DNA of 64,000 bases, taken from positions 1 through 64,000 of the forward strand of contig NZ_JABAID010000007.1 in the NCBI RefSeq assembly GCF_012641335.1. The letters are read 5' to 3'. Made by a program: the position numbers and the translations under genes. The notes under the pieces were generated by a model. That model was not told where the DNA came from, made no database searches, and saw nothing but the letters and a program-made list of their open reading frames with translations. The stretch is from Novosphingobium sp. ERN07. Its GTDB lineage: Bacteria > Pseudomonadota > Alphaproteobacteria > Sphingomonadales > Sphingomonadaceae. Positions 46,068 to 57,403 of this stretch are shown piece by piece. Position 1 is the stretch's first letter. The number at the start of each line of letters is the position of its first letter.

Positions 46068-48214
46068 GCTACCTTCTTGCCACGGGTGCCGCCGCCCGAA
46101 GGCTCGCCATCACCCTTGATGGATTCGATCAGAGGTTGCGCCGCCGCCAGTGGCAGACGCACGGCGAACCGGCTGCCAAGGCCTTCGCGGCTTTCCACTT
46201 CCAATTTACCACGCATCGCCCGCACCATCTCGCGCGCTTCGAATGCGCCAATGCCAAAGCCGCCCGGCTTGGTCGAAACGAACGGTTTGAACAGACGATT
46301 GCGCATGAAGTCCGCGCTCATCCCGCAGCCGGTATCGACCACTTCGATGCAGCCGTTGATGCCATCGACATGGCACTGCAAAAACACCGCCATCCCTTCC
46401 GGGCTGGCATCGATGGCGTTCTGCACCAGATGCAGCAAGACCTGCTCCAGCGCCTCGCGATTGGCCAGCACACGGCACGCGCCCTGATGCACCAGATGCA
46501 CGCGCAGCGATCCCGGCGCGTTGTAACGCTCAGCCACGGCGCGGATCACGTCGCCCGCGTCCACATCGTCCACCCGCTCACCACCGCTTCCGCCATAGCG
46601 CGAAAGGCGGGCTAGAAGGCCATTCAGCTTGTCCGCCGAATTGCGCAGCGTGATCAGCATGTCCGCCCGGAATGCAGGGTTCTCGGCGTGCTTTTCGGCA
46701 TTGCGCGATAGCAGGCTGAGCTGGCTGGCAAGATTCTTGATGTCATGCATCACGAACGCCATGCGCCGGTTGAACTCGTCAAAGCGGCTTGCTTCCAGCA
46801 ACGCAGATTGCCCTGCATTTTCAGCAAGATAACTGGCAAGCTGCATCCCCACCACGCGCAGCAGGTCAAAGTCCTCCCAGTCCAGCTTGCGCGCCACCGG
46901 CGGCCGCCCCAGCACGACCAGACCCACCAGCCGATCAAAGTGCAGCAACGGTACCAGCGCCCACGCGCCATGCTCCTCGCACAGCCATTCCGGCACAATC
47001 GCGCGTTCGCCCTGAAAATCGATCCCCGCGCGCACCTCGTCGAGGTCGACGATGAAATTGTGCTTCTCGAAGAACGCGACATGATCCGCCGCCAGCGCTT
47101 CGGCAGGAACGTCAGCCGTCGGCCACTGCCAGCGTGAGGCAAGCACCAGTTCGCCGCTTTCCGCCGGGACGAGCAGCAGGCCGGTGGAACTGTCGGTGAT
47201 ATCCGCCAGAGCCTGCACAACACGTTCGTGCAGCGGCGGGGTCTGCGCTCCGGCGCGGCCAATGGTGCGGGTGAAGCGCAGCCATTCGGCGCGGTAGTCA
47301 TAGCGATGCTGGAAAAAGTGCTTGGCCAGCATGACCTTCAACCAGCCGCGCACCCGGCTCGACGGCATGATCGCCACGACCAGCACGCAACTAACGAAGA
47401 CAAAGCCCAGTTCTGCCAACTGGCTGGAATTGCCGCCCAGCCACGCCAGCGATTGCGCCGCACCGACCATCACGAGCATGTAGGCACCGATCACCAATAG
47501 CGACAGCGATTGGAATGCCACTGCGCGCGAAGGTGAAAACCGCAGCGCAGACCGTCCGCGCACTGCGCCGATCACCAGCAAGGCCGCCGCTGCCATCAGC
47601 GCCAGTCCGCGCAGCGCCGCCAGTTCCGGGGGCATCGCGCGCGCCAGATAGGCGATGGTATAGAGATTGAGGTCGTAGCCCCAGACCATCGCCATCGCCG
47701 CGCAGGTCCAGCGCAAGGCGGCGCGCTGCTGCGCCATCGCGCCTGCATAGAGGTTATGCACCAGCACCAGCGCGCCGGTTGCCACCAGCAGGCGGAACAG
47801 CACCGAAATGTGGAAGATCATCCCTAGCGCGGTAGCATTCGTGCCATCGCGCAGCGTCATCATGAACAGGAGCGGCTGCAACAGCTCCACGAACAACAGC
47901 GCCGCCATCATCGGCCGGATCGGCGCGACACTGGCATCCCGCCCATCGCGCGTGAACAGCGCAAAGGCGAGGCCCAGCCAGCCCAGACTACGGAACGATT
48001 CGAACAGTTGCCCCAAGGGGGTATCCGTGCCGATCCCCGCCACCACCAGTGCCCACAAAGCAGTCAGTGCAAATGCCGCGATCTCGGCAAGGCCTGACCG
48101 TTCATGCGCGCGCCTGCGCCTGTCCCAGCGCCAGCCGACAAGCAGCAGAAACGCAAACGCCGATGCAGCGAATGCCCACTGCCCGAAGCCAGCCCAGGTC
48201 AAGGGGTTGAGCAT
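46064..48214 (-). CDS. prsK: PEP-CTERM/XrtA-system histidine kinase (PrsK)
   Basis: A 716-residue membrane kinase. About eight helices occupy 1-290 (WAFAASAFAFLLLVGWRWDR and so on). A GAF-like region follows (about 330-480, ALADITDSSTGLLLVPAESG). The kinase core has FVMHDIKNLASQLSLLSRNA, where H is the acceptor in the PrsK-specific HDIKN context, then HLVQNAIDAS, VDTGCGMS and GGFGIGAFEAREMV. It phosphorylates PrsR. Coupled to prsR by an ATGA overlap and placed nine bases downstream of the glycosyltransferase gene. Confidence 0.93.
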   Translation of the reverse strand: MLNPLTWAGFGQWAFAASAFAFLLLVGWRWDRRRRAHERSGLAEIAAFALTALWALVVAGIGTDTPLGQLFESFRSLGWLGLAFALFTRDGRDASVAPIRPMMAALLFVELLQPLLFMMTLRDGTNATALGMIFHISVLFRLLVATGALVLVHNLYAGAMAQQRAALRWTCAAMAMVWGYDLNLYTIAYLARAMPPELAALRGLALMAAAALLVIGAVRGRSALRFSPSRAVAFQSLSLLVIGAYMLVMVGAAQSLAWLGGNSSQLAELGFVFVSCVLVVAIMPSSRVRGWLKVMLAKHFFQHRYDYRAEWLRFTRTIGRAGAQTPPLHERVVQALADITDSSTGLLLVPAESGELVLASRWQWPTADVPAEALAADHVAFFEKHNFIVDLDEVRAGIDFQGERAIVPEWLCEEHGAWALVPLLHFDRLVGLVVLGRPPVARKLDWEDFDLLRVVGMQLASYLAENAGQSALLEASRFDEFNRRMAFVMHDIKNLASQLSLLSRNAEKHAENPAFRADMLITLRNSADKLNGLLARLSRYGGSGGERVDDVDAGDVIRAVAERYNAPGSLRVHLVHQGACRVLANREALEQVLLHLVQNAIDASPEGMAVFLQCHVDGINGCIEVVDTGCGMSADFMRNRLFKPFVSTKPGGFGIGAFEAREMVRAMRGKLEVESREGLGSRFAVRLPLAAAQPLIESIKGDGEPSGGGTRGKKVA

Positions 48215-48223
48215 CGTCCCGCC

Positions 48224-49609
48224 TTACCTCGCCCCTTCCGACCACAGCACGACGCGCAGCGTCTGCAGAAGGATCAGAAGGTCCAGGAAGGGTGTATAAT
48301 TCTTGGCGTAATAGAGATCGTATTCCAGCTTGTGCCGAGAATCGTCGAGCGACGCTCCATAGGGATAGTTGATCTGCGCCCAGCCGGTAATCCCCGGCTT
48401 CACCATGTGCCGCTCGGCGTAATAGGGCAGTTGCTCTTCCAGTTCCGCGACAAACTCTGGCCGTTCGGGGCGCGGGCCGACGAAGCTCATTTCGCCCTTC
48501 AGCACACTCCACGTCTGCGGCAATTCATCGATCCGCACCTTGCGGATGAAGCGCCCGATGCGGGTTACGCGCGGGTCGTTCTCCTGCGCGAACTGAGCGC
48601 CGGCCACTTCGGCGTCGGTGCGCATCGACCGCAGCTTGATCACATCAAACGCCTGCCCGAACAGCCCCACGCGGCGCTGGCGGTAAAACGCAGGCCCCTT
48701 GCTGTCGATCTTCACCAGAGCCGCGAACAGTACGATCACCGGCAGCGTCAGCGTCAGCAACAGCAGGCTGGCGGTAATATCGAAAATGCGCTTGGCCGCG
48801 CTGGAAAGCGCCCGCCCTGACGAAAAACCGTCCGAGAAAATCAACCAACTGGGGTTGACCGTATCCAGATCGACACGCCCCGTCTCGCGCTCCATGAAAG
48901 TCGAGAAATCGTTGACGTGGACGCCCGTGGTCTTGATCCGCAACAGGTCTTTCAAAGGTAGCGCATTGCGGCGCTCTTCCAGCGCAAGCACCACTTCGCT
49001 CACGCCAAGGTTATCGACATAGCGCGTCAGGTTGTTGATCGCATCGCGGTGGATCGCTTCTTCCACCACCGGCGCGGCGCTGCTCATGCCGACATAGCCG
49101 ACGATAGCGAAACCGGATTCAGGCCGTTCGCCCAGCTTGCGCAAACGGTCCGCCCGCGCCCCCGCGCCCAGCACCAGCACGCGCCGCCGGAATGCCGACG
49201 TTCCCAGCAGACCGCCCAGCAACAAGCGGATCAACACAAGGAAACCCATGCCGAAGAACATCGCGTAAAGCAGATTGGATCGCCACAGCGTGCGCCCCGG
49301 CAGCAGAAAATAGACCACCGAAAGCGCAATGATGCCAAGACTGACGGCTACCAGCAGCCGCGCTGTGGCATAGCGCATCGATCGCAGCGCGTCAGATCCA
49401 TAGACGCCCACCGCAATCATCGCGACCTGCACCATACCGGCAAACAGCAAGAGCGGCGTCGTGCGCAGCGGCACCGCGCCGGGGTCCATGCCAATCTGGT
49501 GCGCGCGCACTTGCCAGCTAAGCTCTCCCGCGCCGATCAGCAGCACGAAGTCCAGCAGGCCCAGAAGCAGGACCGAATGCGGGATGTAGTGTTTGAACAG
49601 GCGGATCAT
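48224..49609 (-). CDS. XrtA/PEP-CTERM-system sugar transferase (polyprenyl phosphoglycosyl transferase)
   Basis: A 461-residue protein of the bacterial sugar transferase family: several N-terminal helices ([37 protein letters not shown]), a Rossmann-like middle ([20 protein letters not shown]), a helix at about 290-310, and the catalytic C-terminus ([80 protein letters not shown]). It loads the first sugar phosphate onto undecaprenyl phosphate to begin exopolysaccharide synthesis. The ATG at 49609 gives the family start MIRLFKHY; the frame extends 17 codons upstream. First gene of the block. Confidence 0.9.
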   Translation of the reverse strand: MIRLFKHYIPHSVLLLGLLDFVLLIGAGELSWQVRAHQIGMDPGAVPLRTTPLLLFAGMVQVAMIAVGVYGSDALRSMRYATARLLVAVSLGIIALSVVYFLLPGRTLWRSNLLYAMFFGMGFLVLIRLLLGGLLGTSAFRRRVLVLGAGARADRLRKLGERPESGFAIVGYVGMSSAAPVVEEAIHRDAINNLTRYVDNLGVSEVVLALEERRNALPLKDLLRIKTTGVHVNDFSTFMERETGRVDLDTVNPSWLIFSDGFSSGRALSSAAKRIFDITASLLLLTLTLPVIVLFAALVKIDSKGPAFYRQRRVGLFGQAFDVIKLRSMRTDAEVAGAQFAQENDPRVTRIGRFIRKVRIDELPQTWSVLKGEMSFVGPRPERPEFVAELEEQLPYYAERHMVKPGITGWAQINYPYGASLDDSRHKLEYDLYYAKNYTPFLDLLILLQTLRVVLWSEGAR

Positions 49610-49748
49610 CTGGCTGGCGCTCGTCACCCTTCCGGGCGCGAATTGCCCCCTTGCGGGCATCTTTACAGACCAAACAGTAAAGCGTCGGTTACCCTGACAC
49701 TGACCCCGCCGAGATCGATATCATATAAAATACTGAAATTTATAGATA

Positions 49749-49785
49749 AAACTCCACCTATAAAATTGAAATGTCGGTGGAGTTT
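49749..49785 (-). terminator. AT-rich inverted repeat, possible terminator of the small membrane protein gene
   Basis: AAACTCCAC (49749-49757) and GTGGAGTTT (49777-49785) pair over nine bases with a 19-base AT-rich loop. On the minus strand the stem ends in TTTTATC, fitting a terminator for the 49813-50085 gene. It lies in the only clearly AT-rich patch nearby (about 49728-49775), which must also hold the promoter of the sugar-transferase operon, so it may be regulatory instead. Confidence 0.45.
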
Positions 49786-49812
49786 ACAGGATTTGCGTTG
49801 CTGCCTTCAGGG

Positions 49813-50085
49813 TCAGTTGCCGTTGGCAATGTCCTTGGCGGCATCGCCAACGTTCTTGGCCGCACTACCCACATTGTCTGCCGCGCGTTCGATGGCATTG
49901 TCACGGCTGGCTTGGCTGTTGGACATCTGCATCACAAAGTATCCGCCAATCAGCAATGCCACCAGCAGGATCATTGCAATCGCCCAGCCACTGCCGCCAC
50001 CGCTTCGGCGTTCCTCGTAAACCGTGGTGTGCGTGTGAGTCTGCCCGTCCGGTTCGCGAACTTCGACCACTCGTTGCTCAACCAT
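49813..50085 (-). CDS. Small single-helix membrane protein with amphipathic tail
   Basis: A 90-residue protein: polar N-terminus (VREPDGQTHTHTTVYEERRS), glycine linker, one membrane helix at about 32-53 (WAIAMILLVALLIGGYFVMQ), and a tail with an alternating AADNVGSAAKNVGDAAKDIA pattern that should form an amphipathic helix, as in LEA-like or YtxH/CsbD-like proteins. I do not know its function. The ATG at 50085 has AAGGAG seven bases upstream; a TTG two codons before is less likely. Confidence 0.75.
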   Translation of the reverse strand: MVEQRVVEVREPDGQTHTHTTVYEERRSGGGSGWAIAMILLVALLIGGYFVMQMSNSQASRDNAIERAADNVGSAAKNVGDAAKDIANGN

Positions 50086-50210
50086 GTCCAACTCCTTGCG
50101 AATTACATTGACCGCCTAACGCCCAAGCGAATGCGCCGTTCCATCCGCAATGTTCCTGATCGGCTGCGAAGCCTCTGGCCCCTTGGGCATTCGCGTGGCA
50201 GGTTGCGGTA

Positions 50211-52523
50211 ATGCGGCAGAAAGAACTGCGTATTGCGCTCGTGTGCTATGGCGGCATCAGCCTTGCCGTGTACATGCACGGCGTCACCAAGGAACTGTGG
50301 CGCGCCACCCGCGCCAGCCGTGCTTTCCACTGTCCCGAAGGCCCCGTCCCGCAGGGTGTTGAGGCCGTCTACCTTCACTTGCTGGAGGAAATCGCCCTCA
50401 CCCGCGATCTGCGCCTGCGTTTGCTGCCCGACATCATCTCCGGCGCGAGCGCAGGCGGTATCAACGGGGTCTTTCTGGCGCAGGCCATTGCCACGGGCCA
50501 AAGTCTTGAACCGCTAACCGCGATGTGGCTTGAACGCGCCGATATCGATGTGCTGCTCGATCCCGATGCCAAACCGTGGAGCAGCTTTGCCAAGTTCTGG
50601 GCGCAGCCGCTGGTGTGGTTCGTCCTGAAGCGCCCCGGCAATGTCGTAAGCAGCACCGTGGCGCGGGAAACCCGCTCGGAAGTGCGCCGCAAGGTTTCTC
50701 GCCTAATCCGTGCGCGCTGGTTCGCACCGCCATTCAGCGGCATCGGCTTTTCGCGGATGATTGCCGATGCACTCGATGCAATGGCCCATACGCCGATGGG
50801 TGATCCGCTGCTGCCCGAAGGCCATCCTATGGACCTTCTCGTCACTGCCACCGATTTCAACGGCCATCTTGAAGAACTGCGTCTGAATAGCCCGGAAGTG
50901 GTGGTAGAGAGCGAACATCGCCTGTCCATCGGCTTTCGCCGCACCACAACGCGCGGCTCAGACCGTGATCTTGCTCCTTGCCCCGAACTGGTTCTTGCCG
51001 CCCGCTCAACCGCCAGCTTCCCCGGTGCCTTCCCGCCACTGGCGCTTGACGAGATCGACAAGCTGGTGGCCGAACGCGGCAATAGCTGGCCCACCCGGCA
51101 GAGTTTCATCGAACGCATCATGCCCACCCACGCCCGGCGCGGCACGGCGGAAAGCGTAGCGCTGGTCGATGGCGCCGTGCTGGTCAATCGTCCCTTCGCG
51201 CAAGCGATAGACGTACTGCGTGATCGCCCTGCCCGACGCGAGGTGGATCGCCGTTTTGTGTACATCGATCCCAGCCCGGATCACATGCGCATTGCCCCCA
51301 AAGGCGGGCGCACCGTGGGCTTCTTTGCAGCCATATTCGGCTCACTTTCATCCATTCCGCGCGAACAGCCGATTCGCGACAACCTTGAGTCGCTTGAGCG
51401 GCAATCCCGCCAACGCGCGCGGCTACGCGCCATCGTCGATGCCCTACGGCCAGAGATCGAGGATACGGTTGAGGCACTGTTCGGGCGCACGCTATTCTTC
51501 GACTGGCCCAACCAGCGCCGCCTCACCACATGGCGCAACAAGGCGCAGCAGGCCGCAGCCGAACGTGCAGGATTTGCCTTTCACGGCTATGCGCAAACGA
51601 AGCTTTCAGGCATTGTCGCGGATCTTGCCTGCCTGATCCACCAGGCCGCACCGCACGCCGCCAGCGAAGGCGATGTCGAAGCCGCACTGTGGCAACACCT
51701 TGCCGTTCACGGGCTGGACCGGCTTTCCGCCTTGCGCGGCGGAGCGACCGTCGAAGCGATCACGTTTTTCCGCACGCATGACCTTTCCTTCCGCATCCGC
51801 CGCCTGAAATTGCTGGCCCGTCGCCTAACGCACGATTGGGACGCGGGCGAAGTGGTCGATCCTGCTTCACGCGAAGTGGCACGCGATGCGGTCTATCGCG
51901 CGCAGGCGCTGTATCAGGGGCGCGAAACCGCCGAAGGCCTTGGCCCCGGCTTTGCCGAAACCGCAGCGCTTGCCACTATTGATCCGGGGGCAGTGCTCAA
52001 TGCCATCGCTGCCCGGCGCGATCTCATCACGCTCGATCTGCAAGTGGACGGCCTGCTTGTTGCCGCACTGGAGAGCATGGACAAGCCGCTGCGTCGCCGC
52101 TTCCTCCATGCCTATCTCGGCTTTCCGTTCTACGATATCGCCACGCTGCCGCTGCTGCAGGGCGATGGCATGGGCGAATTTGACCCGGTAAAGGTTGATC
52201 GCATCTCGCCCGATGACGCCACATCTATCCGCAAGGGCGGCACGTTTGCCTGCCTGCGCGGGGTGGAATTCTTCAATTTCGGTGCATTCTTCAGCCGCGC
52301 CTATCGCGAAAACGATTACCTCTGGGGCCGCCTGCACGGCGCGGAGCGGACGATAGACCTGATTTGCTCGACCGTGGAGGAACCACTCGGCGCCGAAGTG
52401 ATCGCCGCGTTCAAACGCGATGCGTTTCTGGCGATACTTGAGGAAGAACAGGGGCAGCTGATGGCGGAGCCGGGCCTTGTCGACCGCGTGAAAGCAGAGG
52501 TTGTGGCGGCTTTTGCCGGATAG
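50211..52523 (+). CDS. Patatin-like phospholipase domain protein
   Basis: A 770-residue patatin-like protein. The oxyanion loop is ALVCYGGISLAVYMHGV, the nucleophile S80 is in SGASAGGINGVFLA, and the Asp of the dyad lies in ALVDGAVLVNRPF. The C-terminal 400 residues (DUF3376-like) are helical and typical of this long bacterial form. It would hydrolyse acyl ester bonds of membrane lipids; no signal peptide is seen, so it is cytoplasmic or membrane-peripheral. It begins after a 125-base gap divergent from the small membrane protein gene and is convergent with dnaJ. Confidence 0.88.
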   Translation: MRQKELRIALVCYGGISLAVYMHGVTKELWRATRASRAFHCPEGPVPQGVEAVYLHLLEEIALTRDLRLRLLPDIISGASAGGINGVFLAQAIATGQSLEPLTAMWLERADIDVLLDPDAKPWSSFAKFWAQPLVWFVLKRPGNVVSSTVARETRSEVRRKVSRLIRARWFAPPFSGIGFSRMIADALDAMAHTPMGDPLLPEGHPMDLLVTATDFNGHLEELRLNSPEVVVESEHRLSIGFRRTTTRGSDRDLAPCPELVLAARSTASFPGAFPPLALDEIDKLVAERGNSWPTRQSFIERIMPTHARRGTAESVALVDGAVLVNRPFAQAIDVLRDRPARREVDRRFVYIDPSPDHMRIAPKGGRTVGFFAAIFGSLSSIPREQPIRDNLESLERQSRQRARLRAIVDALRPEIEDTVEALFGRTLFFDWPNQRRLTTWRNKAQQAAAERAGFAFHGYAQTKLSGIVADLACLIHQAAPHAASEGDVEAALWQHLAVHGLDRLSALRGGATVEAITFFRTHDLSFRIRRLKLLARRLTHDWDAGEVVDPASREVARDAVYRAQALYQGRETAEGLGPGFAETAALATIDPGAVLNAIAARRDLITLDLQVDGLLVAALESMDKPLRRRFLHAYLGFPFYDIATLPLLQGDGMGEFDPVKVDRISPDDATSIRKGGTFACLRGVEFFNFGAFFSRAYRENDYLWGRLHGAERTIDLICSTVEEPLGAEVIAAFKRDAFLAILEEEQGQLMAEPGLVDRVKAEVVAAFAG

Positions 52524-52551
52524 CGTCCGCCAGCCGAAACCAAAAAACCTT

Positions 52552-52577
52552 GCGCCCCAGCCTTCGCGGGAGCGCAC
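52552..52577. repeat. Short GC-rich palindromic repeat, copy 1 of a dispersed family
   Basis: GCGCCCCAGCCTTCGCGGGA and following bases between the patatin and dnaJ genes resemble the units at 57304, 57363 and 59851: a GCGCCCC...GCGGG core with a short loop containing TTCG or GAAAG. Such CCCGCGAAAGCGGG-like units are common intergenic palindromes in sphingomonads. Confidence 0.5.
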
Positions 52578-52598
52578 TACGGCGGAATGTAGGACGTC

Positions 52599-53732
52599 TT
52601 ATTCCGTCAGATCCGTCCACGCATCCTTGATGCGCTCGAAGAAGCCCTTGGATTGCGGGCACTCCTCGCCGGTTTCGGTCGCCTGAAACTCGCGCAGGAT
52701 TTCCTTTTGGCGGGCAGAAAGTTTCGTCGGCGTCTCTACATGGATTTCCACCACCAGATCACCGACCCCGCGCCCTTGCAGCACTGGCATACCCGCGCCG
52801 CGCTTGCGCAACTGCTTGCCCGACTGGATGCCGGCCGGAATCTCGATGGCATGAACTTTGCCGTCCAGCCCCGGAATCTCGATCTCGCCACCCAGCGCCG
52901 CCGTGGTGAAGCTGATCGGGCAGCGCGTAAGCAGCGTGGTGCCTTCGCGTTCGAACACTTTGTGACGCTGGATGTGCAGGAACAGATAAAGGTCGCCCGG
53001 AGGCGCGCCGAACGGCCCTGCTTCGCCCTTTTCGGCAAGACGGATGCGCGTGCCATTGTCCACGCCCGCAGGAATATTCACCTGCAACCGCTGTTCGGCA
53101 TCCACCCGGCCTTCGCCACGGCAGGACTTGCAAGGACTTTCGATAACTTCGCCCCGACCGTGGCAGTTCGGGCAGGCCCGCTCCACCATGAAGAAGCCCT
53201 GCTGCGCACGCACTTTGCCGTGCCCGCCGCACAAGTTGCAGCGCCGCGCCGACGTGCCCGGCGTTGCGCCCGAACCACCGCAGGGATCGCACTTCTGCGA
53301 AACCTCTACCGCGATTTCGGTGTCCTTGCCGTGGAAGGCGTCTTCAAGACTGATTTCCATGTCATAGCGCAAGTCCGCACCACGCCGGGCCTGCTGGCGT
53401 CCGCCGCCGCCAAAGGCTCCACCGAAAATCGTTTCGAAGATATCGCCGATATCGCCAAAATCGCCGCCGCCGCCAAAGCCGCCGCCCTGTCCGCCACCGC
53501 CCTGCTGGAACGCCGCGTGGCCATAACGATCATAAGCCGCGCGCTTTTGCGGGTCTGACAGGCAGGCATATGCTTCATTGATCTGCTTGAACTTCGCCTC
53601 GCTGTCAGAGCAGCCCGGATTTTTGTCCGGGTGGAACTTCATGGCGAGTTTGCGGTATGCAGACTTGAGGACTTTATCGTCCGCAGTCCGCTCCACTTCG
53701 AGCAGTTCGTAGAAATCGATCTCGGCCGACAT
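52599..53732 (-). CDS. dnaJ: Chaperone DnaJ
   Basis: A 377-residue type I co-chaperone: J domain 1-70 with H34-P35-D36 ([10 protein letters not shown]), Gly/Phe-rich linker with long glycine runs (about 76-110), four CxxCxGxG zinc repeats ([32 protein letters not shown]) at about 140-210, and the client-binding C-terminal domains. It stimulates DnaK ATPase. It lies 70 bases downstream of dnaK on the same strand and probably shares its heat-shock promoter. Confidence 0.97.
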   Translation of the reverse strand: MSAEIDFYELLEVERTADDKVLKSAYRKLAMKFHPDKNPGCSDSEAKFKQINEAYACLSDPQKRAAYDRYGHAAFQQGGGGQGGGFGGGGDFGDIGDIFETIFGGAFGGGGRQQARRGADLRYDMEISLEDAFHGKDTEIAVEVSQKCDPCGGSGATPGTSARRCNLCGGHGKVRAQQGFFMVERACPNCHGRGEVIESPCKSCRGEGRVDAEQRLQVNIPAGVDNGTRIRLAEKGEAGPFGAPPGDLYLFLHIQRHKVFEREGTTLLTRCPISFTTAALGGEIEIPGLDGKVHAIEIPAGIQSGKQLRKRGAGMPVLQGRGVGDLVVEIHVETPTKLSARQKEILREFQATETGEECPQSKGFFERIKDAWTDLTE

Positions 53733-53802
53733 TGCGCTTCCCTAACGCGAAGACCCGCCGCCAGCGCATTTACGCAAGCGGCGGGCCGGTTTCATCGCAA
53801 CA

Positions 53803-55710
<1,908 letters not shown>

Positions 55711-55798
55711 GAGTTCCCCAGTTCCTTCCATTCAAGACACCGCGTGGGAAGCGATCCCCCTGCCGGGCAGAGCGCCGATTGCGGCTCGATTGAGCGCG

Positions 55799-55826
55799 AT
55801 ATAGGTGCGCTTCCGCTTGGCACAAG
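55799..55826 (-). promoter_or_regulatory. RpoH-type heat-shock promoter of dnaK-dnaJ
   Basis: On the minus strand CTTGTG (55826-55821) and CTATAT (55804-55799) are separated by 16 bases, close to the alphaproteobacterial heat-shock consensus CTTG...CYTAT. The -10 is about 89 bases ahead of the dnaK ATG. No CIRCE element is visible, so control by RpoH rather than HrcA is favoured. Confidence 0.6.
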
Positions 55827-55877
55827 GCCCCCTTCGGCTTACCTGATGCGCCATTGCTTCCTCAGGAGTCGCTTTCC

Positions 55878-56444
55878 ATGCGTCAGCTCGTTCTCGCCGG
55901 ACTTTCCGTGCTCGCTCTTTCGCTTTCCGGTTGCGGACAGCCTGCCGAAGAAGCCTCGCCCACCCCTGCCGCCACTATTGATTCCGCGCCGCAAAACGCA
56001 CCGGGCGTTAACGTCACCGACGCCGTGGTCCGCCTGCCCGCCGCGCCTGGGCGTCCCGGCGTCGCCTACTTCACCGTTTCGCAGGGCAGCGGCGCACCGC
56101 GCACGATCGCCGCCACCTATGTCGAAGGCGTGGAACGCGCCGAACTGCACGAAAGCGTGATCGAAGGTGGCGTTTCAAAGATGCAGCCGGTCAAAGCCGT
56201 GCCCATCGAATCCGGCAAGTCTGTCCAGTTCAAGGCTGGCGGCCTTCACGTCATGCTGTTCGACGTAGCCGATACGCTGAAAGCTGGCGGCACCACCGAA
56301 ATCACGCTCACGCTCGACAATGGCGACAAGGTGAGCGCGCCTGCGAAAATCGAAGCCATCGGTGGCGGCATGAGCGGCGAGATGGACCATAGCACCGACC
56401 ACAGCGGCATGGACCATTCGGGTCACGACATGAGCGAAATGTGA
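55878..56444 (+). CDS. PCu(A)C-type periplasmic copper chaperone lipoprotein
   Basis: A 188-residue exported protein. The N-terminus MRQLVLAGLSVLALSLSGCG has a lipobox with C19, so it should be lipid-anchored. The PCuAC domain has the Cu(I) ligands H (RAELHESV), M (SKMQPV) and H-x-M (GGLHVMLF). The last 20 or so residues are rich in Met, His and Asp (MDHSTDHSGMDHSGHD), giving an extra metal site not found in the minimal family. It would deliver copper to cytochrome oxidase. ATG at 55878 follows CAGGAG; its stop overlaps the GTG of the next gene. Confidence 0.9.
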   Translation: MRQLVLAGLSVLALSLSGCGQPAEEASPTPAATIDSAPQNAPGVNVTDAVVRLPAAPGRPGVAYFTVSQGSGAPRTIAATYVEGVERAELHESVIEGGVSKMQPVKAVPIESGKSVQFKAGGLHVMLFDVADTLKAGGTTEITLTLDNGDKVSAPAKIEAIGGGMSGEMDHSTDHSGMDHSGHDMSEM

Positions 56445-56935
56445 TTCACCCCGGCGCTCCCTGCCCCATCGGCGGCGAGCGCCCTCTCACCGGCGGCGAA
56501 CGCGCACTGGTGACCGAAGTCTTCGGCACCGCGATTGACCTAGATCCCGTACGCCTGCGCCGCCGCCGATGGTTCCCGTTCCAACCGACCGGCACGGTGA
56601 TGGCCCCAATGGGTCACATCCACTTCGCCCCCGGCAGCCCGCACTGGTGCGAAGATTTCGCCTGCGCATCCTTGAGCGCGCAGGGCCTGTTCATTCACGA
56701 AATGGTCCACGTCTGGCAGACCCAGCAACGCGGAAAATGGTGGCTCCCCCTGATGCGCCACCCGTTCTGCCGCTACAGCTATACGTTCGTCGAAGGGCGC
56801 CCGTTCACCCGCTACGGCATAGAACAGCAGGCTGAACTGGTTCGGCACTTGTTCATCGCAAAGCGGGGCCATCCGTCCCCGGAAGCCCCGCCACTTGCCG
56901 CGCTCAAAGCGCTTGTGCCTTTCAAAAGCCGCTGA
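56441..56935 (+). CDS. Putative zinc-protease-like protein (HExxH motif), function unknown
   Basis: A 164-residue protein, starting with GTG that overlaps the copper-chaperone stop (GTGA). Its centre has FIHEMVHVWQTQQRG, an HExxHxxQ motif like that of small zinc metallopeptidases and DUF4157-type domains, preceded by APMGHIHFAPGSPHW. A third ligand may be the E of IEQQAELVRH. It is often labelled vgr-related in sphingomonads without experimental support. Coupling to the copper chaperone suggests an envelope or metal role, although no signal peptide is visible. Confidence 0.7.
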   Translation: MIHPGAPCPIGGERPLTGGERALVTEVFGTAIDLDPVRLRRRRWFPFQPTGTVMAPMGHIHFAPGSPHWCEDFACASLSAQGLFIHEMVHVWQTQQRGKWWLPLMRHPFCRYSYTFVEGRPFTRYGIEQQAELVRHLFIAKRGHPSPEAPPLAALKALVPFKSR

Positions 56936-57196
56936 TCAGCAGCGAACTTCGTATTCGCGCCCGCGATTGTCCACGCGGTAGCAGCGGTCATCACGCTTGC
57001 GGATTTGCGAACCGCCTGCCGCACCCACGGCACCACCAATGGCCGCCCCAGTTGCAATATCGCCGCCCGTCGCAGCACCGATACCCGCGCCAACCGCAGC
57101 GCCCAGCGCCGCGCCTTCGCCGGTGTAATTGCGGGCGCAGCCGCCCAGCGTGACCGCTGAACCCATGATAAGCGATGCAATGATGATCTTGCGCAT
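56936..57196 (-). CDS. Glycine-zipper lipoprotein
   Basis: An 86-residue lipoprotein: signal peptide with lipobox (LGGC, C20), then a glycine-zipper membrane-like segment (GEGAALGAAVGAGIGAATGG, GAAIGGAVGAAGGSQIRK) and a short tail with two Cys (DRCYRV, YEVRC). Proteins of this OsmB/glycine-zipper-2TM type sit in the outer membrane. Its stop lies directly beside the stop of the convergent HExxH gene. Confidence 0.85.
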   Translation of the reverse strand: MRKIIIASLIMGSAVTLGGCARNYTGEGAALGAAVGAGIGAATGGDIATGAAIGGAVGAAGGSQIRKRDDRCYRVDNRGREYEVRC

Positions 57197-57303
57197 GAGG
57201 AATCTCCGTTGTTCACGGAGGTGACGCTTTGCCTACCCGCAAGTTCCTGAAATCGCGACGAACCGCTCGTCGCATCAAAGCAAGCCCTGCCTTAAAAGCA
57301 CCT

Positions 57304-57387
57304 GCGCCCCCGCGACGGCGGGGCCTCGGTGTTGTTAAGATTCGTCAGCGTCAAGCGACTGTGTCCCCCGCTTTCGCGGAGGCGCAC
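57304..57387. repeat. Two GC-rich palindromic repeat units ahead of grpE end
   Basis: Units at 57304-57327 (CCCCGC-GACG-GCGGGG stem) and 57363-57387 (CCGC-TTTC-GCGG stem inside GCCTCC-like flanks) belong to the same small family as 52552 and 59851. They occupy most of the gap between the glycine-zipper and grpE genes and may act as terminators or transposition relics. Confidence 0.6.
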
Positions 57388-57403
57388 AGCTTTTGGACTT
57401 CGA

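Noticed and set aside
49610..49812. Sigma54 promoter for the prs/sugar-transferase block
   Set aside because: No TGGC-N9-TTGC-like -24/-12 element was found in the leftward orientation.
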